Shown here: piece by piece, positions 1 to 6,053 of the stretch | Position numbering within the stretch: position 1 is the stretch's first letter | Layout of the letters: each line of letters starts with the position of its first letter | Assembly (NCBI GenBank): GCA_902492015.1 | Contig: CABUJR010000027.1 | Coordinates: 1 to 11,798, forward strand | Length of the DNA stretch: 11,798 nucleotides | DNA from: an uncultured Eubacteriales bacterium | Lineage (GTDB): Bacteria > Bacillota > Clostridia > TANB77 > CAG-508 | Reading direction: 5' to 3' | Notes under the pieces: generated by a model | What the model was told of the DNA's origin: nothing | Database searches by the model: none | Seen by the model: only the letters and a program-made list of their open reading frames with translations | Made by a program: the position numbers and the translations under genes

Positions 1-513
1 CTTCTACTTCTTCAATTTCTTCTTCATCATCTAATTCTAATGCATCGTCATCTTCGTCATCTAGTTCTTCTATCTCTTCTAATTCTTCTTCGTCATCTAA
101 TTCTAATACATCATCATCTTCTTCTAGTTCTTCTACTTCTTCAATTTCTTCTTCATCATCTAATTCTAATGCATCGTCATCTTCGTCATCTAGTTCTTCT
201 ATCTCTTCTAATTCTTCTTCGTCATCTAATTCTAATACATCATCATCTTCTTCTAGTTCTTCTACTTCTTCAATTTCTTCTTCATCATCTAATTCTAATG
301 CATCGTCATCTTCATCTAGTTCTTCTACTTCTTCAATTTCTTCTTCATCATCTAATTCTAATGCATCGTCATCTTCATCTAGTTCTTCTACTTCTTCAAT
401 TTCTTCTTCATCATCTAATTCTAATGCATCGTCATCTTCGTCATCTAGTTCTTCTATCTCTTCTAATTCTTCTTCGTCATCTAATTCTAATACATCGTCA
501 TCTTCATCTAAAT
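1..513. repeat. In-frame tandem repeat array of 129-bp and 63-bp units
   Basis: Bases 1-129 and 130-258 are identical, a perfect head-to-tail 129-bp duplication. Bases 259-321 and 322-384 are two identical 63-bp copies. Bases 385-513 are a third 129-bp copy that diverges at its end. The 129-bp unit is a 66-bp plus a 63-bp module, so all lengths are multiples of three and encode 22- and 21-residue blocks. Identity at synonymous positions points to recent duplication or gene conversion. The array probably continues past the left edge. More degenerate modules lie at about 514-600. Confidence 0.95.
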
Positions 514-781
514 CTTCTACTTCTTCGTCATCAAGTTCTAATACTTCATCATCTTCATCATCGACTAATTCAAATGTATCATTATCATCGTCTTCTTCAA
601 TATCGTCAAAATCTTCGAAATCGTCAAAATTATCATCTTCTGGAATAAAATCATCATCACCTAATCCTGGTAACATTATATCATCATCATCATTTACCTC
701 ATCTAAATTAGATAAATCTAATTCGTCTAAAACTTCATCATTTTTTTTATCTTTTTTTTCATTATTATTTTTTGAGTTCAA
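1..781 (-). CDS. Extremely acidic Asp/Glu-rich tandem-repeat protein, 3' end outside window
   Basis: I do not recognise this protein. The frame is open from a TTG at 781 to the left edge, about 260 codons, with no stop seen. The TTG is chosen because GGAGG (790-794) lies 8 bases upstream. An in-frame ATG at 796 overlaps that GGAGG and has no good ribosome binding site of its own. The N-terminus (about residues 1-14) is Asn/Lys-rich. A unique acidic stretch follows (to about residue 85), then a repeat region to the edge. Units are 21 or 22 residues long: three Asp, Ala or Val, Leu-Glu-Leu-Asp-Asp, then Glu-rich with Ile/Leu, Val/Ile and Leu at three-residue spacing. At least eight units are visible. 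I see no signal peptide, membrane segment, Cys or His, and almost no basic residues after the start. It follows sigE but is separated from it by a hairpin terminator and a candidate promoter. An acidic linker, ion binder or nucleic-acid mimic are all possible; function is unknown. The purine-rich coding strand and frame-preserving repeats argue that the frame is real. Confidence 0.75.
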   Translation of the reverse strand, partial: MNSKNNNEKKDKKNDEVLDELDLSNLDEVNDDDDIMLPGLGDDDFIPEDDNFDDFEDFDDIEEDDDNDTFELVDDEDDEVLELDDEEVEDLDEDDDVLELDDEEELEEIEELDDEDDDALELDDEEEIEEVEELDEDDDALELDDEEEIEEVEELDEDDDALELDDEEEIEEVEELEEDDDVLELDDEEELEEIEELDDEDDDALELDDEEEIEEVEELEEDDDVLELDDEEELEEIEELDDEDDDALELDDEEEIEEVE

Positions 782-838
782 AGCCGCTACCTCCATTTTA
801 TATATTTTTATATATAGTATCTCCTTTTATTCTATTTT

Positions 839-867
839 ATTTTATCCTTAATTAAATTTAATTACAA
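839..867 (-). promoter_or_regulatory. Candidate sigma-A promoter for the acidic repeat gene
   Basis: On the minus strand, TTGTAA (862-867) and TAAAAT (839-844) are separated by 17 bases, just after the sigE terminator and about 58 bases before the proposed TTG start. Each hexamer departs from consensus, and the DNA is so AT-rich that chance matches are common. Confidence 0.35.
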
Positions 868-884
868 TATTTTTAATATAAATG

Positions 885-913
885 TAATAAAACAGGATAT
901 ATTATCCTGTTTT
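885..913 (-). terminator. Intrinsic terminator of spoIIGA-sigE, overlapping the sigE stop
   Basis: There is a perfect 11-bp inverted repeat (889-899 with 903-913) and a 3-base loop (900-902). On the minus strand it is followed by a short T-rich tail (TTTTATTA). The 5' arm is the last codons of sigE and the TAA stop lies at the apex. The stem has only four G/C pairs and the tail is not a pure T run, so efficiency is uncertain. Confidence 0.65.
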
Positions 914-1636
914 ACTCATAATTTCTTTTTTCATTTTATTCATAATTTTCTTTTCTAACCTAGATATATAACTCTGCGAAATCCCTAACATATCTGCCAC
1001 TTCCTTTTGTGTCTTTTCCTTTTCATTAGTATCTATTCCAAATCGTAATTGCATTATATATTTTTCTCTACTATTTAATTTACTTATTGCAATTTTTAAT
1101 AATGCCATATCAACTTCATCTTCAATTGCTTTTGATGTAATATCATTATCAGTACCCAAAATGTCAGATAATAATAGTTCATTTCCATCACCATCTTTAT
1201 TTAATGGCTCATCTATAGAAATTTCGTTTTTTATCTTTGTATTTCTTCTAAGCTGCATTAGAATTTCATTTTCTATGCATCTTGAAGCATAAGTTGCAAG
1301 TTTAATATTTTTATCAACATTAAAAGTATTAATTGCTTTCATAAGTCCTATTGTTCCAATAGATATCAAATCTTCAAAATCTATACCTGTATTTTCAAAT
1401 TTTTTTGCTATATAAACTACTAACCTTAAATTTCTTTCAACTAAAATTTGTTTTGCTTCTTGGTCATCCAGCATTAATTTTTGTAATAATTTTTCTTCTT
1501 CAATTATATCTAATGGTGGCGGCAATGTTTGGCTACCTTTTATATAAAAAATTGGAAATTTTTCAAGATTATCTCTGTAAAAATATTTTCCTAAGATTTT
1601 CATAATTTTAGTTTTAAACATTTTGAACAAATTCAT
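902..1636 (-). CDS. sigE: Pro-sigma-E, mother-cell sporulation sigma factor
   Basis: This is the RNA polymerase sigma factor of the early mother-cell programme in endospore formation, made as an inactive membrane-bound precursor. The 244 residues are close to the usual 239. Residues 1-30 form the basic/hydrophobic pro-peptide. The GSQTLPPPL stretch (34-42) matches the conserved start of the mature protein, so SpoIIGA cleavage should fall near residues 27-31. Region 2 covers about 60-132 (RNLRLVVYIAKKFENTG, then DLISIGTIGLMKAINTF and YASRCIENEIL). Region 4 covers about 183-236, with the helix-turn-helix QKEVADMLGISQSYISRLEK. The ATG at 1636 follows AAGGAGGG at good spacing. The start lies 23 bases inside the end of spoIIGA, so the two are translationally coupled. 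Sequence and context both fit SigE; SigK is less likely because the immediate partner is SpoIIGA. Confidence 0.97.
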   Translation of the reverse strand: MNLFKMFKTKIMKILGKYFYRDNLEKFPIFYIKGSQTLPPPLDIIEEEKLLQKLMLDDQEAKQILVERNLRLVVYIAKKFENTGIDFEDLISIGTIGLMKAINTFNVDKNIKLATYASRCIENEILMQLRRNTKIKNEISIDEPLNKDGDGNELLLSDILGTDNDITSKAIEDEVDMALLKIAISKLNSREKYIMQLRFGIDTNEKEKTQKEVADMLGISQSYISRLEKKIMNKMKKEIMSKTG

Positions 1637-2525
1637 TTTTCTTTCCCTCCTTATTTAAAATATCTAAACCTATTAAGCTACTATATTGGTTTGCTTTTGA
1701 TAATTTTCCATCATATATTCCTATCAATACATCACTTCTTATAATCTCATCATCAGAATAAATTTTCACATAATCTGGCTTAAATCCTATTAGTAGCCCA
1801 TTATCATTTCCAAGTGAAGAAAATGGAATTAGTTTTATTCTATAAGAATGTATACTTTCTTCTTGTAGCCATTTTCCTTTTAATATATATTTAATATTCT
1901 CTAAAATATCTTTTGAAACAATTCCTTCTAAGCTTTCCTTTTCAACAATTATCACATCATTTTTACTTATTGGTTCTTTTAATAAATTTCCAGTATCTAT
2001 CATAGTTTTTATTTTTCTTATTTTCCCATTATAAAAAATCTCTAAATCACATATCATAGATTTTTTATTTAATCTATCTTTTATAATTTTCTCTATCAAA
2101 AAAATTACTACAAATCCTAATATTCCTGCTAAAACTGTTATTTTTAATGGATAAGTTCCAACTAGGTGATTGCTTTTCATTACAATATTTTGTGGTTTAA
2201 TAAAAAATAATAACATGAATGCTATTCCACCAAAAGTAAATGATACCAAATAAAAGAATAACAATTGTTTTATTAATTTTTTTATTTTATATTCTTTAAA
2301 AGCAACTAGCATCATTAATACTGATATTATTATTTTAAAAATCATATTTTCTAAACTATCTATATTCATCATATAATTTAAAATAGAAAATATTCCACCA
2401 ATTATACTAGAAATCATTATACTTATAAGTCTTATTCTTGACTTGCTTATTATCGCAGTTGATAAAATAATAATATAGTTTAATATAAAATTCTCAAAAA
2501 ACACTATATCTAAATATATAGTCAT
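1614..2525 (-). CDS. spoIIGA: SpoIIGA, membrane aspartic protease that processes pro-sigma-E
   Basis: This integral membrane protease sits in the polar sporulation septum and cleaves pro-sigma-E after a signal from the forespore protein SpoIIR. The 303 residues match the family. The N-terminal half has about five hydrophobic segments (roughly residues 7-27, 33-52, 61-76, 87-109 and 127-146). The C-terminal cytoplasmic half has the pepsin-like active-site motif DTGN at 177-180, where Asp177 is the catalytic residue. The N-terminus MTIYLDIVFFENF resembles the family start, which supports the ATG at 2525. The nearest good ribosome binding site (AAAGGA) is about 18 bases upstream, farther than usual, so initiation may be weak. 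The gene is preceded by the ftsZ terminator and its own candidate promoter, and overlaps sigE by 23 bases. Confidence 0.95.
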   Translation of the reverse strand: MTIYLDIVFFENFILNYIIILSTAIISKSRIRLISIMISSIIGGIFSILNYMMNIDSLENMIFKIIISVLMMLVAFKEYKIKKLIKQLLFFYLVSFTFGGIAFMLLFFIKPQNIVMKSNHLVGTYPLKITVLAGILGFVVIFLIEKIIKDRLNKKSMICDLEIFYNGKIRKIKTMIDTGNLLKEPISKNDVIIVEKESLEGIVSKDILENIKYILKGKWLQEESIHSYRIKLIPFSSLGNDNGLLIGFKPDYVKIYSDDEIIRSDVLIGIYDGKLSKANQYSSLIGLDILNKEGKKNEFVQNV

Positions 2526-2629
2526 TGTTTTCTTTTTATTATTTCCTTTCTTATGTTTTTATTAATATTTATTTTTGTTTCTTAATTTTATTCTTAATTT
2601 CATTTAAGTTATTATGATTTTCTAAACTT

Positions 2630-2658
2630 TTTATATTATTTTTCTTTCTCTTGACAAA
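2630..2658 (-). promoter_or_regulatory. Candidate spoIIGA-sigE promoter with Spo0A-box-like site
   Basis: On the minus strand, TTGTCA (2652-2657) and TATAAA (2630-2635) are 16 bases apart. The -35 element lies inside TTTGTCAA (2651-2658), which matches 8 of the first 8 bases of the Spo0A box TTTGTCRAA. The spoIIG promoter of Bacillus subtilis is known to be Spo0A-activated with boxes at the -35 region. It lies in the only non-coding gap between the ftsZ terminator and spoIIGA. A single match in AT-rich DNA is suggestive only. Confidence 0.4.
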
Positions 2659-2706
2659 GTTATTTTATTACGTTTTACTTAAAAATCTTGTCATTTTCTA
2701 GGGCAG

Positions 2707-2744
2707 AAAAAAAGAAATAATCTACAAAAATAGATTATTTCTTT
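2707..2744 (-). terminator. Strong intrinsic terminator of ftsA-ftsZ
   Basis: A perfect 14-bp stem (2711-2724 with 2731-2744) with a 6-base loop begins 39 bases after the ftsZ stop. On the minus strand it runs directly into seven T residues. It separates ftsAZ from spoIIGA-sigE. Confidence 0.9.
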
Positions 2745-2783
2745 GCTTTATTCATGTTATTCTTTTTTATATTTTATAATTTA

Positions 2784-3914
2784 TTATTTATTTCCTAATC
2801 CTTTATTTTTTCTTAAAAATGTAGGAATATCTAAGTCACCACTTGAGTCACTTGATGAAGAGCTTGAAGATGACATATTAGTATTGTTTCTTCTTTTCCA
2901 AATGTCAGAAACAGTATTTTCATATTGAGATGTTCCTCTTCTTTCATCCTCTTTTTCAAATCCTGTAGCAATAACTGTAATTTGTAATTCATCTCCCATA
3001 GAATCATCAATAACTGTACCAAATATGATATTTGCTTCTGGATCAGCACTTCTTTGTACTAATTCTGCAGCAGTATTTGCTTCATGTAAGCCCATATCAC
3101 TACCACCAGTGATATTTATAATTATTCCTCTTGCTCCTTCTATTGATGTTTCTAATAATGGACTTTGAATAGCTTGTTTTGCAGCATCTTCTGCTCTGTT
3201 TTCACCGCTAGCTGAACCAATTCCCATGTGGGCCATACCTTGATTTAGCATTATTGTTCTAACATCTGCAAAGTCTAAGTTAATTACACCAGGTACAGAA
3301 ATTAAGTCTGAAATACCTTGAACACCTTGTCTTAAAACATCATCAGCCATTCTAAATGCTTCTATCATTGATGTTTTTCTATCTATTACTTGTAATAATT
3401 TATCATTTGGTATAACTACTAATGTGTCTACTTTTCCTTTAAGACTAGCTACTCCACGTTCTGCTTGAGCTAATCTTTTTTTACCTTCAAAAGTAAATGG
3501 TTTTGTTACAACACCTATAGTTAAAATTCCCATTTCTTTTGCTGTTGCTGCTACTATTGGAGCTGCTCCTGTTCCAGTTCCTCCTCCCATACCAGCTGTT
3601 ACGAATACCATGTCAGCACCTTTTAGTACTTCTGCAATTTCTGCTTTACTTTCTTCAGCTGCTTGAGAACCTATATCTGGATTAGCACCTGCTCCTAGTC
3701 CTCTTGTTAATTTTTCTCCTATTTGAATTTTAGAATTTGCTTTTGATTCATTTAATGTTTGTCTGTCTGTATTTACTGCTATGAATTCAACATTTCTAAT
3801 CCCTGCTTCAATCATTCTGTTTACTGCGTTATTTCCAGCTCCTCCAACACCTATAACTTTTATTGTAGCTGTTCCATCCATCATGTAGTTTAACTCATTC
3901 TCATCCATTATCAT
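2784..3914 (-). CDS. ftsZ: Cell division protein FtsZ
   Basis: This tubulin-like GTPase polymerises into the Z ring and recruits the divisome. It also forms the polar septum in sporulation. The 376 residues are typical. The N-terminal GTP-binding half has VIGVGGAGNNAVNRM (20-34), the tubulin signature GGGTGTG (110-116) and AERGVASLKGKVDTLVVIPND. The synergy loop NLDFADV (212-218) supplies the catalytic Asp residues to the next subunit. A short Ser-rich linker (about residues 347-358) follows the globular core. The C-terminal peptide DLDIPTFLRK is the conserved FtsA/SepF-binding tail. The start at 3914 is supported by AGGAGG 9 bases upstream; a second ATG two codons later is less well placed. 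The gap to ftsA is 55 bases with no clear promoter, so ftsAZ is probably one transcript. Confidence 0.99.
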   Translation of the reverse strand: MIMDENELNYMMDGTATIKVIGVGGAGNNAVNRMIEAGIRNVEFIAVNTDRQTLNESKANSKIQIGEKLTRGLGAGANPDIGSQAAEESKAEIAEVLKGADMVFVTAGMGGGTGTGAAPIVAATAKEMGILTIGVVTKPFTFEGKKRLAQAERGVASLKGKVDTLVVIPNDKLLQVIDRKTSMIEAFRMADDVLRQGVQGISDLISVPGVINLDFADVRTIMLNQGMAHMGIGSASGENRAEDAAKQAIQSPLLETSIEGARGIIINITGGSDMGLHEANTAAELVQRSADPEANIIFGTVIDDSMGDELQITVIATGFEKEDERRGTSQYENTVSDIWKRRNNTNMSSSSSSSSDSSGDLDIPTFLRKNKGLGNK

Positions 3915-3969
3915 AAGGTAGTTCCTCCTTTTAAACTATATATATATATTAAAAATTAAAAACTTGATT

Positions 3970-5202
3970 TTAAGAATAGAAAAAATCTTTTATTTTTTCT
4001 ATAACAGTTTTGAATAAATTATGTTCTGTTTTTACTGATATACTGCTTGAAACTGTTTTAGCATAAGGTCTAGCTGCTATATATCTTACTAAAGCATAAC
4101 TTACTCTATATGTTGATTTTACAGTACTTACTAACCTACCAGTAGATATTTTTACTGGTATATTTAAAATTATCTTTCCTGCCATATCACTTTTATTTAT
4201 ATTAATAATACCTTCACCTGTTAAAATAACATTATTTATGTTGTTTTTTATTCCATGTGCTGTAATATCTTTATTGACTAATGTAAATATTTCCTCAATT
4301 CTTGCTTCAATAATTTCAATAAGATCTGAACTCTTTATTGTCATATTTTTTGAATCCATATCCTTACATGTATTAAGAACTATATTATTGTCATTATCTA
4401 TAAAAGATCTTAATGCTAATCCATATTGTCTTTTTAATTTGTCTGCTTCTTCTTTAGAAACATTTAATACATAAGCTATATCACTTGTAATATTATCTCC
4501 ACCTAATGAAATTGTATTAGTATAAACAAAAGTTGAACCATTAAATATTCCTATTTCTGTATTTCCTGCTCCAATATCTAATATCATTACATTATCTGAT
4601 AATTCATTCGTATCAAGTACTAAATTTCTTTCAGCTAAAGATGTTGGAACAACACCATCTATTTCTATTCCAGCTTTTTTAAATACTGAAGTTAACTGTT
4701 TAATATATTCTTTTTCTGCTAATATTATTTGTGCTGTTAATGTAAAGTTACTACTAAATTTTCCTACTGGATCTTCAACAGCTTTTCCATCTTCTAGGAT
4801 AAATTTATCTGGTACTATATCTATTAACACTTTATCTTCTGGGATTTCTATATCTCTTACTTGTATTATTGCTGAAGCAACATCTTTAATTGATATTCCA
4901 GCAAACTTATCTTTTGCATCTTTTACGATACTGTTTTGAACTATTGTTATATATTTTCCTGGTATAGTAGTATAAGCAGAATTTATTTGGAAATTAGAAA
5001 TATCTTCTACTTCACTTATTGTTCTAGCTATTGCTGCACTTAATTCTTCTTCATCAACAATTTTTCCTTTTTGAAGTGCTTGACACTTACTACTTGTACT
5101 ACAAATAATTTCAATTTGATTGAAATTATTAACTTCGCCAACAAATGTACTAACTTTAGAGGTTCCAATATCGATACCAACAATTATATCCCCTATTGCC
5201 AA
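3970..5202 (-). CDS. ftsA: Cell division protein FtsA, likely TTG start
   Basis: This actin-fold ATPase tethers FtsZ filaments to the membrane. The proposed 410-residue product has the phosphate-1 motif IDIGTSK near the N-terminus, the FtsA-specific 1C subdomain (around EIPEDKVLIDIVPDKFILEDG) and the phosphate-2 motif ILDIGAGNTEIGIF. The adenosine-loop region is ILTGEGIININ, where the middle Gly of the usual GGG is Glu. The C-terminal amphipathic helix (NLFKTVIEKIKDFFYS) is the membrane-targeting sequence. The start is set at TTG 5202 because GGAGG (5210-5214) lies 8 bases upstream. An in-frame ATG at 5217 would add five residues but sits on that Shine-Dalgarno and has only a weak one itself. 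Two tandem promoters lie upstream and ftsZ follows after 55 bases. Confidence 0.96.
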   Translation of the reverse strand: MAIGDIIVGIDIGTSKVSTFVGEVNNFNQIEIICSTSSKCQALQKGKIVDEEELSAAIARTISEVEDISNFQINSAYTTIPGKYITIVQNSIVKDAKDKFAGISIKDVASAIIQVRDIEIPEDKVLIDIVPDKFILEDGKAVEDPVGKFSSNFTLTAQIILAEKEYIKQLTSVFKKAGIEIDGVVPTSLAERNLVLDTNELSDNVMILDIGAGNTEIGIFNGSTFVYTNTISLGGDNITSDIAYVLNVSKEEADKLKRQYGLALRSFIDNDNNIVLNTCKDMDSKNMTIKSSDLIEIIEARIEEIFTLVNKDITAHGIKNNINNVILTGEGIININKSDMAGKIILNIPVKISTGRLVSTVKSTYRVSYALVRYIAARPYAKTVSSSISVKTEHNLFKTVIEKIKDFFYS

Positions 5203-5253
5203 AGTTAACTCCTCCATTTAATTATTTTTCATCTTCAAAAATCCTATGCGATA

Positions 5254-5282
5254 AGAATATTACATTTTAGATAAAAAGTCAA
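5254..5282 (-). promoter_or_regulatory. Proximal sigma-A promoter of ftsA-ftsZ
   Basis: TTGACT (5277-5282) and TATTCT (5254-5259) are separated by exactly 17 bases on the minus strand. Transcription would start near 5247, giving a leader of about 45 bases to the TTG start at 5202. Confidence 0.75.
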
Positions 5283-5354
5283 GTGTAAATGACATATTTT
5301 TGTAATTAAAATGTAATATTTTTGTTATTCTTGAAAATTTACAATACAAGATTT

Positions 5355-5383
5355 ACTATATATCATTTTTTTAATTAATTCAA
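5355..5383 (-). promoter_or_regulatory. Distal sigma-A promoter of ftsA-ftsZ
   Basis: TTGAAT (5378-5383) and TATAGT (5355-5360) are 17 bases apart on the minus strand, about 100 bases upstream of the proximal promoter. GTC-containing sites resembling Spo0A boxes lie just upstream of the -35 element. Confidence 0.6.
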
Positions 5384-5390
5384 GACAATT

Positions 5391-5421
5391 TTCGACTTTT
5401 TTTTAAGAACAAAAGTCGACA
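5391..5421 (-). promoter_or_regulatory. Possible Spo0A-box-like pair upstream of ftsA promoters
   Basis: On the minus strand, TGTCGAC (5415-5421) and AGTCGAA (5391-5397) each match six of seven positions of the Spo0A core TGTCGAA. They lie just upstream of the distal ftsA promoter. The two also form an 8-bp inverted repeat (5393-5400 with 5411-5418), so they could instead be a dyad operator or hairpin. ftsAZ is known to be induced at sporulation onset in B. subtilis; control by Spo0A here is inference. Confidence 0.3.
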
Positions 5422-5470
5422 TTATGATAATTGCAAAAGATTAAATTTTATGCAAATGTCCACATCTTTG

Positions 5471-5520
5471 TTCGCCCTACCAAGTTTTTGAAAAAAACTT
5501 GTGTACAATATTTGGCGCAA
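5471..5520. other. Structured intergenic segment, strand unknown
   Basis: A 9-bp perfect stem, CAAGTTTTT (5481-5489) with AAAAACTTG (5493-5501), is enclosed by an outer helix between TTCGCC (5471-5476) and GGCGCAA (5514-5520) with one bulged base. Its GC clusters stand out from the AT-rich surroundings. It could be part of a small RNA or of a palindromic repeat element. No family is recognised. Confidence 0.4.
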
Positions 5521-5523
5521 GAC

Positions 5524-5565
5524 TTTATTTAGTAGGAAGTGCAGAGCACTTTACTACTAAATAAA
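5524..5565. repeat. Long imperfect palindrome (hairpin)
   Basis: A 12-bp perfect outer stem (5524-5535 with 5554-5565) encloses a second stem AGTGC/GCACT (5538-5542 with 5546-5550) with a 3-base loop; a one-base asymmetry joins them. On neither strand does a T run follow, so it is not an intrinsic terminator. It lies immediately beyond the T run of the sbp terminator. Confidence 0.7.
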
Positions 5566-5622
5566 AAAAAGTACATAATTTGATTTAATAATATTCTATA
5601 TTATTAAATTTGAATTATGTAC
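5563..5622 (-). terminator. Intrinsic terminator after sbp
   Basis: A large hairpin has a perfect 10-bp outer stem (5571-5580 with 5613-5622) and an 11-bp inner stem (5584-5594 with 5598-5608), joined by a small internal loop. On the minus strand eight T residues follow at once (5570-5563). It starts 20 bases after the sbp stop and ends the murA-to-sbp transcript. Confidence 0.9.
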
Positions 5623-5641
5623 TCTTATAAAAATATCTTTT

Positions 5642-6052
5642 CTATTCTGTTATTGAAACATTTTCATTATCTTTTATTTCAATTTCTGTTTTTTTCTTTT
5701 TTTCTTCTATTTTTTTTACCCATTTATCTATATAATATCTTCTTATTATAGCTAAATTTGTAAACATTCTTCCTACAAAAACAACTATAGCAGCAAGATA
5801 TATATCTACATTTAATCTATTTCCTAAATAAGTTAAAGCTATTGATAGAATTGAATTTCCAAAAAATCCTGATAAAAATATTTTTAAATCAAAATTTCCT
5901 TTTACTACAGAAGCTATTCCACCAAATACAGTATCAAGCGCTGCTACAATAGCTATTGATAAATAGCTTGAATATGTATAAGAAATTACTGGTGCATTTA
6001 TTCCAATTACTGCTCCTATTATACATCCTAAAATTATAGCAATATAAATCAT
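5642..6052 (-). CDS. sbp: Small basic protein Sbp (DUF1290), membrane protein of the division cluster
   Basis: This is a small integral membrane protein found next to ftsA in many Firmicutes; its molecular role is not established. The 136 residues compare with about 120 in B. subtilis. The N-terminus MIYIAIILGCIIGAVIG is hydrophobic. The family pattern of about four membrane segments is visible (roughly residues 1-17, 30-48, 57-77 and 82-102). AALDTVFGGI and the Gly-Arg-Met-Phe turn (about residues 93-96) resemble the family. The tail after residue 109 is Lys/Glu-rich, and is the extra length. The ATG at 6052 follows AAGGAGG and lies one base after the stop of the upstream gene, which indicates translational coupling. 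Confidence 0.93.
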   Translation of the reverse strand: MIYIAIILGCIIGAVIGINAPVISYTYSSYLSIAIVAALDTVFGGIASVVKGNFDLKIFLSGFFGNSILSIALTYLGNRLNVDIYLAAIVVFVGRMFTNLAIIRRYYIDKWVKKIEEKKKKTEIEIKDNENVSITE

Positions 6053-6053
6053 A

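Larger units (their letters stand above)
5203..5641. other. Non-coding gap between sbp and ftsA
   Basis: I see no convincing coding frame in this roughly 440-base stretch. From right to left it holds the sbp terminator (5563-5622), a palindromic hairpin (5524-5565), a second structured segment (5471-5520), a small hairpin with GTCGAC sequence (5393-5418), and two minus-strand sigma-A promoters (5355-5383 and 5254-5282) feeding ftsA. A plus-strand promoter-like match (5331-5359) overlaps the upstream one. Confidence 0.8.

Noticed and set aside
1..513. Possible CRISPR array
   Set aside because: The repeats are directly adjacent with no unique spacers, are multiples of three and stay in an open frame, so they are coding tandem repeats.
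40..648. Plus-strand open frame of about 200 codons rich in Leu and His
   Set aside because: It is the antisense shadow of the minus-strand Asp/Glu repeat gene. It has no ribosome binding site, and the composition is a by-product of the CTTCTTC-type repeats.
2651..2656. TTGACA on the plus strand as a -35 element
   Set aside because: No suitable -10 at 16-18 bases and no gene on that strand; the same bases make better sense as a Spo0A-like site on the minus strand.
2743..2928. Plus-strand small frame over the ftsZ 3' end
   Set aside because: It starts inside the ftsZ terminator region and overlaps the conserved FtsZ C-terminal peptide. No supporting signal.
2831..3049. Minus-strand frame inside ftsZ in another phase
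   Set aside because: It is fully contained in the well-supported ftsZ coding sequence, without its own ribosome binding site.
5524..5565. Second terminator after sbp
   Set aside because: The hairpin is good but neither strand has a T run after it; the T run present belongs to the 5571-5622 hairpin.
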